DNA of 55,032 nucleotides from Stentor coeruleus (GCA_001970955.1 MPUH01000429.1:1-55032); one strand, 5' to 3'; positions 19,900 through 32,613 are shown, counted from the stretch's first letter. The notes: a model not told the origin generated them from the sequence alone. Program-made: numbers and translations.

Positions 19900-22887
19900 C
19901 TAATTTATTGATGACAAAACTTGCTTGAATTTGTTGAAATTTTTCAAGAAAATATCTTTGTTTTGAGCATCAAGAGATTGTTTTACTCCTTCTAACAATT
20001 TACTAGCTGCTATTTGTATTTTAGACTTAGTTTCTTCAGGTAGGGACAACTTTTCAATTGCACAGTTTTTGATTTGTTCGAATTTTTTTTGGTTTATAAC
20101 TGCAAGACCTAAAAGAACTTTACTAAATGTCCACAAATAACTAACTTCTTGCGTAAAAATGACTTCAAAAAGTGCTTCATAAATTTCATCCATCTTCTGA
20201 TCCTCACTTTCCAGCCTTTTCTTCACAATTTCACTTTCTCTATTCCTTAACCTGATAGTCTTAACAATATAATCACAAAAGCAAGAAATCGCATTATTTG
20301 CATCAACAGCATATTTTACAGCTAAATATCTAATACAATCAGACTTAATTCCAAATACTAAAAATGATAACATAGCTTCAAACCAACAATTATGCAAATA
20401 ACAAAATAATATTCGTCCATGATTTTTACATAAACTCTCAATAAACCTATAAACCAAACTCATAATTTTGTTATATGTCTATATAAATATCACATATATA
20501 TCTTTACATTTACTTATAATATTAAAGCAAATAGTTATCATGTTAACAAAAGTATCATCATTATATATTTCAAATACACCAAAACTTATATATCGGCCAT
20601 AGAGCATATTGTTAACCACATTTAATACAAATTTTGCTTTGTTATTTATAATATTCTCATCAATTTGTGAGTTTGCTGTATGTTTTTTACAATAAAAAAT
20701 AAGTATTTGGCTTATATATTTGAAAATTACAACCCCATAAGCTTCACTTATATCAAATTTTATCCTATCATTTCTATTATCAGTGAACTCTTTAAGGAAT
20801 TTCAATAAGCAATGAAAAACTTCAGGATCAGTAATCAAAGAGTTAATATCTCTAATCAAACCCCATAAGCCTTCATAAACTGTATTAAAAAACTCATTAT
20901 ACGCTTTTTCTGTAGTTAATGCTTTACATATACCATGTAGTTCTATAAAAATTATCTTAACATTTTCAGTTTTTTCTGAATATTTCTGCATTTTATCTAT
21001 AAGACACTGATAAAACTCCCCTAAAGAATTCTCATCATTAGACCAAAGCTGTGTAAGGGCTGTGAAAAATCTTGACCTAAGTTTATTGTCAGTAAATGAG
21101 CATTGAGGGTAATTAATAAGAGAAAAAACTTGAGGAAGGCTTGTGATGATTTTTGTGCTATATGATCCAATAGATAATTTAGAAAAAAGTAACAAGCTTT
21201 TTTCAAGGATTTTACCATACTGATATTTAGTTAAATTCCTAAAAAGTACCTCAAGTATTGAATAAGAAAGTTGACCTAATGAAAATTCTCCTATAATAGA
21301 TGAACTATCTTCCCAATAATTATCAAATGTTGATGAAAGATATGCTGTGAAAAATGCATCATAAAATACGATAATACTTAATTCGATATAATAGCTTGAA
21401 TTTGTAAGTTTTACTATAAGTTTGGTTATTAAATCGACAATTTTGTCATTAAGACTGATTCCTGATTTTTTATTTTGTGTTGCTAAGATACTAGAACTTA
21501 TGAGTATAAGCCATGAAAGTTGTAAATCGTTTATAGTCCCTGTTTGTATATTTTGACTTTCATCTATTATAAATTTTGTTAGGATTTCATGGATTTCAGG
21601 GTAGAAGTTTATAGAAAAAGTTCCTGTTTGTTGAAGGAATTCTTCAAGGTCGTTTTCTTTTTCTTCAGTGAAAATATCGTTAGTAACTGATTCTAAGGTT
21701 CTTCCGATGATATATTGAAACAGTCCTGGTATGTAATCTTTAACTTTTGGGAACGGACCTGCACTATCAGAAGCTAAAAATGTCCAAATACATAATGTGT
21801 TGAGGGTTTTTTCTAATGTTAAAATTTTTTGGCTTGTTAAAACCAAAGTATACTGTGCTAGACTCTCAAGAAAAGCTCCAAAGTCTCCAATTGTTGATAT
21901 ATCCTTAACCCCAAAGTTACATAAAAACCTTTTTACAGCTTTAAGAAACTCATATAAATTATCATCACAAAGGACTTTAAATTTCATTATCTTCATGACA
22001 ATCTCCAAATACCTACGCATAAAAAACTCCCTTTCTTCTAAACAAGTAAATACACTTTTTCTTATCGCACCCAATTGACTTAAAACCCTAATCCCAAGCA
22101 ATTCAATTTCCCCTATACTTTCTATAAGTATTTTCTCCAAACTTTCTAAAAGTTCTTGTTTTATTAATATACTTTTCCATTGTGAAGGAATATGTAAACA
22201 TATTGGATCATCAGCAGACTCATCATTTGTTGTATTTAAAATGTCATAATTAAGACATAATATAAAAATATTTAGAAAACTTTTTATATGATCAATATGT
22301 TGTAAGGATGATATAGCATTTGTTGTATATGATAAGATTTCTGTTAAAATACTATCTCGGAATTTAATAAGAATTTTACGGTTGATGAATTTTGATTTAC
22401 TTTTTAAAGGCTCGTGGATTTCGATGATGAGTTCTTCGAAAAATTTTAAAGAGATTGAAAGGTTTTGAGAGGATTGGGATATTGATTGGAGAAGGAATGT
22501 TATGGTTGCTTTGGTGTTTGAGAATTCGATTAAGGATAAACGACAGACACGAGCTAAAGATTTACTAAGGATTGATAAGAGGTAGTTAGGATGAGAAGTC
22601 TCGCTTATAAGCATTGATAATAGGGAAGAGTGGATATGAGACCTTTGCTCAAGGGTTAATTTTTTCCATTCTACAGGTAAAATTTTTAAAAATGAATTCA
22701 GACAAAGATATAACAAAGAAGTATGGCGGGATTGGAAAATAGCACAATATATCATATTAAAGTTTTCTTGGGACTCGAAAAAATTAACTAATTGTACTGA
22801 TGGTGCAGCCTAAATATAAATTACACTTGGGTTTCTGACAAATTTTTCACATTCAGTTTCAAGACTAGCAAGATCTAATTCATTCAT
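19900..22887 (-). CDS. XPO7: Exportin-7-like karyopherin (XPO7/RanBP16 family)
   Basis: 985 residues after removing two 15-nt introns (22810-22824 and 20479-20493). Start chosen at 22887: this short first exon (MNELDLASLETECEKFVRN) looks like the importin-beta N-terminus, and splicing joins it to the long exon. Family marks in the long exon include QLSWLILISSSILA, LLLFSKLSIGSYSTK, FTALTQLW, LKEFTDNRNDRIKF and ISFGVFEIYNDD, which follow XPO7 in order. The protein would be all HEAT-type helices and carry cargo through the nuclear pore with Ran-GTP. Length is slightly below animal XPO7 (about 1087). It stops at TAA 19900-19902. Confidence 0.85.
20479..20493 (-). other. 15-nt intron
   Basis: On the - strand GTGATATTTATATAG. 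Joins ..CKDIY to TYNKIMSLVYRF.. of the exportin gene; without splicing the frame ends at TAG. Confidence 0.9.
22810..22824 (-). other. 15-nt intron
   Basis: On the - strand GTAATTTATATTTAG. Joins the short first exon (..VRNPS) to AAPSVQLVNFFESQ.. of the exportin gene. Confidence 0.85.
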
Positions 22888-24513
22888 ATTTATATGAATA
22901 AGCAAAAGCCCTATCCCCTTAAAAAAAGTCAATAATATATAAGTGTTTATTTGTAAAATTTATGTCTAATCTTTAGTATTCTAGTAAAATATTTGTAGGA
23001 ATATTAGGATATATGTAAATATTAAATAAATATCAGGAATTTATCTAAAGTCTTTAAGTTTTAACAATATGAGTTTCTTTTAATAATCAGGTCAGACAAA
23101 TGTCCTACTTGTTGAAGTCCAAGTATGCAATGTGTATATGTTAATTCAAGCCATCAGATACTTAGAGTTAAGCTAGTAATTGGAATAAATAATGAACCAT
23201 ACATCTAAAAGGTAACTCACTTATTAAAGAACTAGCTTTTAATACTAGATAATGTTTGTATTTTTTAAATGATATTCTTTTAAGTAAACATAAGTGATAA
23301 TAAAAGGAACAGTTGTGGTTAAAACTTTTTAAAAGCTTTTTTGTACCCAATGCTTTAAGAATGTCATGCTTATAGTTTCTTATTCAGGAATAAGGTCAAT
23401 TGTTGAGTATACCTAGGCATTTTTTATGTCTAATATATGTAATATGACTAGTTTTTTTTGTATTTATTCTTATTTTCATATAGAATCTTAGTTTTTTTTA
23501 GAGGAGTTCTATAGGGTTTTTGCATAGGTTTGTAGGAAGGATTTAAAAAAATGAGGATTGGAATGATTAGCAGAGTTTAAAGTGTGAAGGAATTTGTGTT
23601 TGAGATAGCAATAATTATTAATGGGTTTTATATAGAGATTTAAAGTATTTTTTGTTTATTATATTATTCGTAAAGTGCTGGGATAGTTATTACATACCTA
23701 TATAGGAATAGATATGAATTTTTAATCAGGTTTATACAAACTATATATGTTATATCATCATCCATAATATGATGATTTTACAATTATATACATTTTCAAA
23801 CAGCACTAAAATATAATATCATAATTTTAAAAACACACACAGTCAAATAATAATCCTTTAACTACTTATTCATATTAATAACAATATTTTATCCAATATT
23901 CAACCTAAAACCCGCTATAATCCCACATGCACATATTTTCAACAATTCACAAAAACCAGAAATTTTCAAGTTTTATTCCAAGTGCGACTCATATAAATAT
24001 CTACACAAAATCCTCTCTTTCATCAAATCCTGAAATCTATTCAAATATAATCAGGGTTCATATTTTCCTATATAAATACCCAAATAATGGTTTTCAAGTA
24101 TTTAAAAGCATATATCGTAAAAAATGCAAATATCAAAGTACTACGAACTATATCTCTACAGATAAATGATTTTATATCAGTTTTTAATAGATCAAAGCTA
24201 ATTGAATATTAAATTCCATTATATAATTATCCATGTTACTACCCAATTTGTCTAATAATTAATAATCTTAGAGCTATTTTTAATATAATGTTTAAACTTC
24301 ACTTTATTCGAGTTATTTTCCAAGTTCCATTCTGATTCTCTAATTATAAAAGCACATTTAAACATTTTCTAGTTTTACTATGGTGAATCTTCTGTTTGGT
24401 ATAGTGTATTAACAACTCCTTAAAATCATGATATTTTATCTCCAGGAGGACTTATATAAGAGAATGGTCTCATTTTTTTCCTTTGAAATCTCTTAAAGCC
24501 ACTAAAAAATAAA
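22888..24513. other. Long intergenic spacer
   Basis: About 1.6 kb between divergent genes. Short ORFs at 23168-23350 and 23927-24169 lack coding character. The left half is G-richer; 23800-24180 is C-rich and G-poor, matching the 5' flank of the + strand gene. No RNA gene recognised. Confidence 0.55.
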
Positions 24514-25747
24514 ATGAAAGACTTTAATGTACGAGATAAGCAAAAATCGAAAAATCAGTCATCGAAAGGTCTGAAATCTTGCAAAGGCCATTATTATCGT
24601 TCCTTCGAAAAATCAGTCATCGAAAGGTCTGAAATCTTGCAAAGGCCATTATTATCGTTCCTTACCTAGATCTAAGACTCAAGCGTAAGTGATAAATAGG
24701 ATAGAAAAACGCCTTATGGAAAAGATATTAATATCAAAACTTGACCCCAAAGCGAAGGAGCATCAAAGGAAAAAAGTCCTAAGAATTTTCTTCTCTTGGA
24801 ACTGCAGGCAAGTAAAAGATGAAATGAACGTCTATCATTTTTGGAACTGGGTCAAATGGTTAAGTCCAGACAACCTTAGCTCGACTGAAAGATTTAAGTC
24901 AATGTCTTACGAGTTCCTCGACAAATTAATCTCCAAAAAAACTTTCAGAGAATCATTTGGGTTTTGGATAAATAATATCTATTTGCCAAGTTTAACCAAG
25001 TCTACAGAAGATGAACATACAAGGCATTTTCTCCAGTTTGTTAACAACTGTATAGAGATTAAACAGAACATAGAAAAAAGTAAAGAAAAGTATTTACAAG
25101 ATAAACCTAGGTTAGAAAATATCTGTAAAAAAATCGAGAAAACTGTTGATATACCAAATGAACCAGGACTTTATGCTGAATTTAGATGCTCACGAGGCAA
25201 CTGTAGTTTATACAAAATGAAACATTTCGGGTTTGTAGGGGTGAATACCAAGGTAAACTGCTCTGAAATTACAGCAACTTCTCATTGTCAAATATGCAAT
25301 AACCATCTTAATATCATCAACTTTGGGGTTTATGGAAGTAAATTCTTTATTTCAGGAACAGTGAACAGCTCTACATTTGAACCTTTAAGTGATATGTCGA
25401 ATTATTATATTGCTATTGATGAATATCACTTTTATGACTGGGAAGAAATGATGGTTGAAGTTATTGAGTTGAATGAAGAAGAAAAATACTTTTTAGAGAA
25501 TATCGTTTTGTCAAGTTTCAGTGACCCGACTGTACCGAAAAAAAAGTATTGCAAGAGAAAAGAAGATGATAGTTTTCTGAATGCTGCAGGGGAATCGGAT
25601 GTTGCTAGCAATATTATTAGCTTAGAAAAAGAAATAAGAGACCTGGATTCGCAGATTTATGATCTTGTAGCTGATAACTATAAGAACAATCTTCTTATTC
25701 AGGAACTTAAAGCTTACTTGGCTGATCCCATGCTCATTGAGAGATAA
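24514..25747 (+). CDS. Hypothetical protein with a central Cys-rich beta segment
   Basis: About 386 residues when one copy of a 58-nt tandem duplication (24548-24663) is dropped and the 15-nt intron at 24685-24699 is spliced. The reading then runs from ATG 24514 (MKDFNVRDKQKSKNQSSKG) through LPRSKTQAIEKRLMEK. With both copies present the frame stops at TAG, and the longest simple ORF would wrongly start at 24689. Residues about 55-185 are helical with many Trp and Phe. A middle segment holds Cys pairs (RCSRGNCSLYKMKHFGF, CQIC), possibly a zinc-bound beta module. The C-terminal 60 residues form a coiled coil. No family recognised. Confidence 0.65.
24548..24663. repeat. 58-nt perfect tandem duplication in a coding region
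   Basis: 24548-24605 and 24606-24663 are identical and abut with no N. The length (58) is not a multiple of 3 and breaks the gene; one copy restores a frame that also fits the next intron. Likely an assembly or very recent duplication. Confidence 0.9.
24685..24699 (+). other. 15-nt intron
   Basis: GTAAGTGATAAATAG. Joins ..SKTQA to IEKRLMEK.. after one copy of the 58-nt duplication is removed. Confidence 0.85.
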
Positions 25748-26966
25748 CGGATTCGTAGGCTAATTAGGTTTCTTACTCTAAATAGGATTCTGAAAATCTA
25801 GCAGGTAATTAGAGTATGGGTTTTAGGGTTGATTTTTTACTTCAGAAATAAGGCAAAGATTATTTTGGAAGGTGCATTTCTGATATTTGTTACTATAGTT
25901 TGAAGTTTGTGATATTCATAATTTGTTTGAGTGTGAAGGTTTTAGTAGCTAATAAAATGCAAGGTACTGAGCTTATATGATTTTATAAATTTTTATATAA
26001 GAAATCAATATGAAAGGTTATTATTTGGTTATAGTTTTGATTGGGTTAGTAATAATAAATAGAAAGTATTATATTTTATAATAGGTAGTATAAAAAGTTA
26101 TATAGCATTTTTTTTTCTTAAAGGAAATATTCTTAAAGATCAGGTTTATGGCTTTCATTTGAAATTTTATATTCAGTTTTTTAAATTTTGTTTTTTATTC
26201 CCTTTTAATTTCTAATGTTTTAATGATGAACTTGAATATTATATTATTTATTTTTTTTTTGTGAAAATTCAGCATCGCTCAATTTAAGAACTTAAATTCT
26301 GTGTGTCTAATTGATTAGAGGTGCCTTTTTATTACATGATTTTTTGCGTTTAAAGATATTTTTTATGTTTTTAGTGTAAATGCTTTATGATATTATGCTA
26401 TGGACTTTATAAATAAAGCTTTATTAATCTTATAATAGATATAGATAGTTTAAGTTCCTGAAGAAATCTTTTAAATAATTGTAAAAAGTATTATTAAAGA
26501 GCAATTTCACTTTAGAATTTAGTGATATTAAAGTTTTGCTTGAATTTTATAATGATTTTTTGCATTTTCTCTGAGTATTTATACAGATATTACCTCATAA
26601 ATGTTTCAACAATATGTATGATTTAAATAAAGTCATATATTTTTTATACTAAAGAATAAGCATTTATTATAATCCTAGCAAGAATGTTATTGTAAAATCA
26701 TTAAACTCCTTTTGCCATCAAAAATGCATGAGTATATAAAAACCAAAAAAACTTTTTTTTCTTTAACATTTCTCTTAAAATATCATACAATAGTTTCCAT
26801 TTTCTAACCATATTTACTAAAACATCTTAAATAATTATTTTATCATCTTTCACAATTTCACTCATAATCATATAAACCCAATATTAATTCTTCATAAAAA
26901 ACCTTATCAAAACTCATAAATAACCCTTTATGTACAAAAATTATCTACCCTATTAAAAAAAATTTC
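25748..26966. other. Convergent intergenic spacer
   Basis: About 1.2 kb between two gene 3' ends. G-rich and C-poor at the left, changing to C-rich and G-poor from about 26700. No gene or RNA seen. Confidence 0.6.
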
Positions 26967-27884
26967 TTATCTCTTATCATATTTCCCTGAAAACATATCT
27001 AAAAAGCTCTTCTCCTCCCTCTTATGCTCTACCGAAGTACTTCTAAATATATCATCCTTATCCCAAAACTTAATCCTAATCTTTTTATCTATATCACCTT
27101 TCATTCTTAAAGCTATCATAGACTTTTCTTTAATAATCGTCGACATATTATTCTCATCATCTTTTAAAAACCTCAACTTCACCTCAAGGCCTTTAATCTT
27201 AGAAATTAAAACAGTGGATTTAGAATTGATCTGATTAGCCAAAACTAGTTGTTTACGTGATTTATTATTAACACTTTTATTAAGTTGGGTTTGTTTGATT
27301 TTCTTATCAAGATAATCCCCAGTCATTTGCTCAAGTTTTATTAGTTTTTTTTCTAGGTTTGAAATTTTGATTTTGTTTTCATTAGAAATTCTTATATTAT
27401 CAGATAATAATTGTTCTGTTAAATCGATTTTTTTTATGAGGTTGTATTTTGTAAATAGCATATTGTTATAATCTTCTGTAGGATCTGGTTGTGGTGATAA
27501 AGAAGAAAGTTTTTTATATGAGATTTCTGTATTTTTTTTGGTTTTTTCAAGGTTTTCAAGATGCTTATGGAGTTTTTCAACTTTTTCAGAGAGTTGGTCT
27601 TCGTAGTTTGTATCTTTTAATGTAGACAGTCGGTCTTTTAGTATTTTTTTCTCTTTTCTGTATGATTTTTACTTGTAAAGTTGGAGTATTTTTTGTGTAT
27701 TGATTAGTTCTTGCTGTATAGTAGGCTTTATGTTTTTTATTGAAGGTTTTTTTGTAGTTTTCGATAGAATGACTTGGTCAAAACGTTCTGAAAGATCTTT
27801 TAGGTGTTTTCTCAACTCAGAGTTTTCTTTTCTAAGCAGTTCAAGGGAGTTCTTAGGAATACGTGCTGGGCTTTTACTTGCCAT
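26967..27884 (-). CDS. Coiled-coil hypothetical protein with one tiny intron
   Basis: 300 residues after splicing 27658-27672. The N-terminal exon (MASKSPARIPKNSLELLRKE) leads into a coiled coil that continues without a break across the intron and through KKEKKILKDRLSTLKD, to about residue 230. The C-terminus holds a short globular part ending LDMFSGKYDKR. The even heptad pattern across the intron shows that the two simple ORFs are one gene. Family not recognised; probably cytoskeletal. Divergent from the mitochondrial EF-G gene with 86 nt between start codons. Confidence 0.75.
27658..27672 (-). other. 15-nt intron
   Basis: On the - strand GTAAAAATCATACAG. Joins ..KILQLYK to KEKKILKDR.. within one coiled coil. 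Confidence 0.9.
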
Positions 27885-27970
27885 AATAATAAGTATATGA
27901 TATCTTTAGAAAACCTAAAACTTAACTGTCTAATTTAATGGTCTTTTAAAACAAAAATATAATAAGAAAT

Positions 27971-30121
27971 ATGCTTTCTTGGCTAAGAAAAGGTATCCCA
28001 AGTCTCTGCAGAGGCTTCGCAGATATGAGCAAGGTTCGTAACATAGGTATTTCAGCCCACATTGATAGTGGAAAAACAACCTTTACCGAGCGTGTTCTAT
28101 ATTACACCGGGAAAATCAAAGAAATCCATGAGGTCAAAGGTAATGACCGAGTGGGGGCAAAGATGGACTCAATGGAACTCGAGCGTGAGCGAGGGATAAC
28201 AATTCAAAGCGCAGCAACATTCTGTAAATGGAAAAATTGGGATATCAATCTGATTGATACCCCTGGTCATGTTGACTTCACAATTGAAGTTGAAAGAGCC
28301 TTAAGAGTTCTTGACTCTGCCATTTTACTTGTTTGTGGGGCAAGTAGCGTTCAAAGTCAAACATTAACAGTAGATCGACAAATGCGTCGTTATAAAGTCC
28401 CTCGTATAACATTCATAAATAAACTTGATCGAGCTGGGGCAAATCATAATGTTGTTATAAAAGCAATACAAGAAAAACTTCCTGTAATAAGTGCTCCAAT
28501 ACAAATTCCTATGGGACTTGAGTCACAATTTGAAGGTCTTATTGATATTATTGATAGAAAAGCATATTATTTTCTAGGAAATCATGGTGTTGATATACAA
28601 ATAAAAGATGTTCCTGCTAAGTATGTTAAAGAGATGGAAGAAAGAAGGGAAAAACTTATTGAAACTTTAGCTGATGTTGATGATATTTTGGCTGAAAAGT
28701 TTTTATCTGGAGAGGTTCCTACAACTGATGATATTAAACAAGCTATAAGAAGAAGTACTATAGCTTTAAAGTTTTCACCTATTATGATGGGTTCTGCTTA
28801 TAAGAATAAAGGTGTGCAGTTAGCTTTAGATGCGGTTGGGGAATATTTACCATCACCAAGTGAAGTCCCTAATACCGCTTTGGATTTAAGTAATAAAGAA
28901 GCTCCAGTTCTTTTATCTACAGACCCTAAAAAACCTTTAGTCTGTCTAGGGTTTAAACTAGAAGAAAATAGATTTGGTCAATTGACTTATACAAGAATAT
29001 ACCAAGGAAAACTTAAACGTGGGGATTTTATTACTAATACAAGTACTGGGAAAAAAGTTAAGGTTTCACGTATGGTTCGTATGCATTCAAACGAAATGAT
29101 AGAAATCAATGAATCTGAAGCTGGGGATATTTGCGCTATTTTTGGTATAGAATGTAATTCTGGAGAAACTTTTACAGATGGGACAATTAATTATGCTATG
29201 AGTTCAATGTTTGTCCCAGAACCAGTTATGAGTTTATCTATAAAACCAGTAAAAAAAGATTCAAATGAAAAATTTGCAAAAGCCTTAACTAAATTTATAA
29301 GAGAAGATCCAACTTTTAGAGTACGTCAAGATGAAGAAAGTGGTGAGACGATAATTTCTGGTATGGGAGAATTGCATTTACAAATATATGCTGAAAGGAT
29401 CAGAAGGGAATTTGAAGTTGATGTTGAACTTGGAGCTCCAACAGTAAACTACAGAGAAACCATAACAAAAAAGTCCCCATTTAACTATTTACATAAAAAA
29501 CAAACAGGAGGTTCTGGACAATATGCTGGTGTTGTTGGTTATATAGAGCCTATGCCAGATGTAAAACCTAATGAATTTAAAGAATGTAAATTTATTGATA
29601 AAACTACAGGGATGAATATTGGTCCTGAGTTTATTTCAGCTATAGAAAAAGGGTTTAAAATGTGTGTTAAAAAAGGTCCACAGGTTGGATACCCTGTTGT
29701 TAATTTGCAATATGTACTTACTGATGGAATGACACATATAGTTGATTCTAATACACATGCTTTTATTGCTGCAACAAAAGGAAGTTTTAGACAAGCTTTA
29801 CCTGGAGCAGGGCAGACTATACTTGAACCTGTGATGACTGTTGAGATTACTATACCTTTTGAATTCCAAACACAAGTTATTGGTGGGTTAATTAAAAGAA
29901 GAGGGGTTATTAAAGATACTTATAGAAGGGATAATGGATGTATGGCACTTATTGCTGAAGCACCATTAGCTAGGATGTTTGGATATGCTAGTGAAATTAG
30001 GTCTAATACTCAGGGACAGGGAGAATTCTCGATGGAATTTAATAGGATGGAACCTGTGGAAGAAGGAGAAGCCGCTATTTTAAGAGATACTTATAAGAAT
30101 AGAGAAGATGATGAGTATTAA
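27971..30121 (+). CDS. GFM1: Mitochondrial elongation factor G
   Basis: 716 residues. The N-terminus ([17 protein letters not shown]) is basic and amphipathic, a mitochondrial targeting sequence. GTPase motifs: G1 AHIDSGKTT, switch regions ending [12 protein letters not shown]3 DTPGHVDF, G4 NKLD. The remaining EF-G domains follow, with the domain IV loop ([15 protein letters not shown]) and C-terminal [17 protein letters not shown]. The length and the mitochondrial-type sequence of domain IV point to the translocase mtEF-G1 rather than the recycling factor EF-G2. It drives mRNA-tRNA translocation in mitochondrial ribosomes. Confidence 0.97.
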   Translation: MLSWLRKGIPSLCRGFADMSKVRNIGISAHIDSGKTTFTERVLYYTGKIKEIHEVKGNDRVGAKMDSMELERERGITIQSAATFCKWKNWDINLIDTPGHVDFTIEVERALRVLDSAILLVCGASSVQSQTLTVDRQMRRYKVPRITFINKLDRAGANHNVVIKAIQEKLPVISAPIQIPMGLESQFEGLIDIIDRKAYYFLGNHGVDIQIKDVPAKYVKEMEERREKLIETLADVDDILAEKFLSGEVPTTDDIKQAIRRSTIALKFSPIMMGSAYKNKGVQLALDAVGEYLPSPSEVPNTALDLSNKEAPVLLSTDPKKPLVCLGFKLEENRFGQLTYTRIYQGKLKRGDFITNTSTGKKVKVSRMVRMHSNEMIEINESEAGDICAIFGIECNSGETFTDGTINYAMSSMFVPEPVMSLSIKPVKKDSNEKFAKALTKFIREDPTFRVRQDEESGETIISGMGELHLQIYAERIRREFEVDVELGAPTVNYRETITKKSPFNYLHKKQTGGSGQYAGVVGYIEPMPDVKPNEFKECKFIDKTTGMNIGPEFISAIEKGFKMCVKKGPQVGYPVVNLQYVLTDGMTHIVDSNTHAFIAATKGSFRQALPGAGQTILEPVMTVEITIPFEFQTQVIGGLIKRRGVIKDTYRRDNGCMALIAEAPLARMFGYASEIRSNTQGQGEFSMEFNRMEPVEEGEAAILRDTYKNREDDEY

Positions 30122-30430
30122 TAGTTTAGCATTTTATAGAAGTAATTATGGGAGATTATTGGTATTTTGAATTATGAGTTTATATGTGGATTTTGTACTG
30201 GTTTAAGGATTGTGATAAATTCTTTGTATTATTTGGTTAAAATATTATATGAAAATAGAGATAGGTGGCTTTTAAAAGTGGTAGAATGAAGATGTATTGG
30301 GTTTTTATTGTTAGAGATTTAAAATAAAAGATAATNTGAAGATGTATTGGGTTTTTATTGTTAGAGATTTAAAATAAAAGATAATTTAGAATTAGGCATT
30401 ACTTTTCAGCTGTCCTTTTTATGACCCCAA
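30122..30430. other. Intergenic, with 49-nt duplication around the N at 30336
   Basis: G-rich 3' flank of the EF-G gene. 30287-30335 and 30337-30385 are identical on either side of a single N, again a contig-join artefact. Confidence 0.85.
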
Positions 30431-30545
30431 TTATTTAAAAATATTTAAATCGATAGTCTTAATGATAATTTACTTTTCCAAAGTTACTTTCATCAATCTC
30501 AAGTATAATTCCTGGATCTCCAACTATGGTTACAATTTCTGCCAT
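30431..30545 (-). CDS. Possible 32-residue microprotein gene with a 16-nt intron
   Basis: On the - strand an ATG at 30545 opens MAEIVTIVGDPGIILEIDE, with codon use like real genes. A 16-nt intron at 30458-30473 (GTAAATTATCATTAAG) has the usual A six bases from its end. Splicing gives ..SNFGKTIDLNIFK and TAA at 30431-30433, total 32 residues. Unspliced it also stops soon. It could be a true small protein or the remains of a longer gene's start. No family recognised. Confidence 0.35.
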
Positions 30546-30796
30546 GTTGTTCCTGTAAAACTATTAAAATATATTTAAAAAGTCGCTTTATCAAGCTTAA
30601 GGGCTAAGGTAATATACAAAATCAATAAAATATTTAATAAACAATACATGATTTACAACTTTAAATCAGCCATAGCCCAAATTCTAACATAAAAAAATAT
30701 ATCATCTCTTAAATATCAAAAATAACTCTTTCAAATCTAACCTTCCATATCATCCTAAACTTATCATTATCTTTAAAACAATGCATAAACTAATAA
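30546..30796. other. Intergenic spacer
   Basis: C-rich, G-poor stretch in the 3' flank of the next - strand gene; nothing recognised. Confidence 0.5.
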
Positions 30797-32608
30797 TTAT
30801 AAAGCATTTAACCCTCTAAGCTTATTTTTAATCGTCGAAATATTAGCATTCAAAATCTCTAATTCCAAATCAATTTCTTCTTTTCTTTTAATCTGAGCAA
30901 TTTTCCTAACCGAAGGTGGTAACTTAACCAATTCATCTTCAAGTCTTTGTTTTTCCATCTGCATCGACATGAGTTTATTTTCAAGCCCCTGTCGATTCTC
31001 AGGTATTTTTTCTTTAGGACTAGATTCTCTTTTTCTCCAAGTAATAGGATCACTTCTACGATCCGAGTATTCATTCGGGTCTTTTAGCCTTTTTCTACTA
31101 CTTTTTCTTTTAATTTCAATAACATCCTCAGTATTTTCTTTACGATTTCCCCTGTTTTCTCTATTATCTATTTTGTTATCAACAGTTTTTCTATAGTTTT
31201 CCCTACTTTCTCTTCTATAATCCCAACTTTCAGCTCGGTTATCCCAAGTATCTCTTCTATTTTCTACAGGATCTCTATTAAACTGATACTCTTTTCGGGT
31301 ATCAACAGCATCTTTTTTGTTATTAATATTGTCTCGGCTATTGTAAAAATTTCTATCAAAATCAGCCCTTTCTCGTTTATATTCTCCAAGTTCACGTTTA
31401 GATTCTGTATGATCTTTTCTTAAATCATCTAGTTCTCGCTGTGATTGATAAAGTCTTTCGCTGAACTCTTTTTTAGTCTCATATAATTCTTGACGTAATT
31501 CATCAGCTCGGTCTCTACGAACTACTTCTTCAGTTAACTCTTCGATTTTCCTTCGAAGGCCTTCAGTTTCTCTAAGTTGCTGGGCTGCTTCATTTGACAA
31601 TCGATCTTTTGTATCTTGAAGATCATAGTCAAGTCTTTTTATTTTCTCCTCAGCTCTTGCAACTTCTCCTTGTAAAACAAAAACCCTCTCTTTAGACTTT
31701 GTAAACTTCCTTTCTAAATCCTCATATCGTTCTTTTTCCCTTATCAACTGCCTTTCCAACTCATCATTCCTATCTTTAATACCCCTTAAATCCCTTTCAA
31801 CATCCTGAGTCTTCGTCCTACTACATCTATCAACTTCTTCAATCTGAATCTTAAAATTCTCACTATTCCCTTTTTCATATTCCAACTGCCTCCTAACATT
31901 CTCAACATCCGATTCCAATCCATGTACTTTCCTATCCAAAACATCTCTTTCAGCTTTCAAACTTGCAATTTTTCTTTCATTTTCATCATTATACACAACT
32001 TTTTCCTGTAAATCCATATTCTGTAGTTTCAAATTTTCTAAAACTTTCTGCATTCTTTTAATCTCATCATTCTTCTTCTTCATCATTTCCTCATATTTTT
32101 CCCTACTTTTCCTCAATTCTTCTTGTAAATTCGCTTTTTCATTTTCATATTGTTTAAGTAGTAATGGATCTACAGTATATACTGGTATATAATTCTGAGA
32201 TTTAGGTTCATCATTTTTTATCCATGGTGGTCTTATAGCTTCAGGTGAATCATAATGACTATTTCTTAGGTCAGAAGCATTTAAATCATATAACTCATTA
32301 ACTTTCAATGGAGACCTTGAATATGGGACTGGGGATAAATCTTTAAAATTCTTTAAAGAACTTCTTTGTGACATGGATTTATTTAAATGTTTTGATATAC
32401 TTTTTCTTCTATCATCATAATCAGAATCTTCGTTTTCTTCTTGGAAAATTCTCTGAGGGGATTTACGTAAAACAGGCTTCGGGATTTTTTTTACTTGAGG
32501 GACTTCAGGGATTTTTGCAGCTTCTTTAACTAAAAATTTTTGGAAGAGCTTTGAATTGATATGTTTATTCAATTCAGCTTTCACTGTGATTTCTGGACCT
32601 TTTGACAT
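30797..32608 (-). CDS. Long coiled-coil protein, Arg/Glu-rich
   Basis: 603 residues. The N-terminal 150 are basic and Ser/Pro-rich (LKNFKDLSPVPYSRSPLK). A long coiled coil runs from about 155 to 410. It is followed by an Arg/Asp/Asn-rich low-complexity stretch with repeated RR..W..R.E (DTWDNRAESWDYRRES). The C-terminal 60 residues look conserved (LPPSVRKIAQIKRKEEIDLE then ILNANISTIKNKLRGL), perhaps a targeting module. Probably basal-body or cytoskeletal. Its ATG lies 5 nt from the ATG of the divergent next gene. Confidence 0.8.
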   Translation of the reverse strand: MSKGPEITVKAELNKHINSKLFQKFLVKEAAKIPEVPQVKKIPKPVLRKSPQRIFQEENEDSDYDDRRKSISKHLNKSMSQRSSLKNFKDLSPVPYSRSPLKVNELYDLNASDLRNSHYDSPEAIRPPWIKNDEPKSQNYIPVYTVDPLLLKQYENEKANLQEELRKSREKYEEMMKKKNDEIKRMQKVLENLKLQNMDLQEKVVYNDENERKIASLKAERDVLDRKVHGLESDVENVRRQLEYEKGNSENFKIQIEEVDRCSRTKTQDVERDLRGIKDRNDELERQLIREKERYEDLERKFTKSKERVFVLQGEVARAEEKIKRLDYDLQDTKDRLSNEAAQQLRETEGLRRKIEELTEEVVRRDRADELRQELYETKKEFSERLYQSQRELDDLRKDHTESKRELGEYKRERADFDRNFYNSRDNINNKKDAVDTRKEYQFNRDPVENRRDTWDNRAESWDYRRESRENYRKTVDNKIDNRENRGNRKENTEDVIEIKRKSSRKRLKDPNEYSDRRSDPITWRKRESSPKEKIPENRQGLENKLMSMQMEKQRLEDELVKLPPSVRKIAQIKRKEEIDLELEILNANISTIKNKLRGLNAL

Positions 32609-32613
32609 TAATT
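32609..32613. promoter_or_regulatory. 5-nt gap between two divergent start codons
   Basis: The - strand ATG (32608-32606) and the + strand ATG (32614-32616) are 5 nt apart. Promoters and 5' UTRs must overlap the opposite gene, or one start is misassigned. Confidence 0.45.

Noticed and set aside
24689..24700. ATG at 24694 region as start of the 24514-25747 gene
   Set aside because: It lies in the 15-nt intron; the upstream exon with a better start fits once the 58-nt duplication is collapsed.
32602..32613. ATG at 32602 as start of the 32614-33135 gene
   Set aside because: It would overlap the divergent gene's coding region by 7 nt; the next ATG avoids this.
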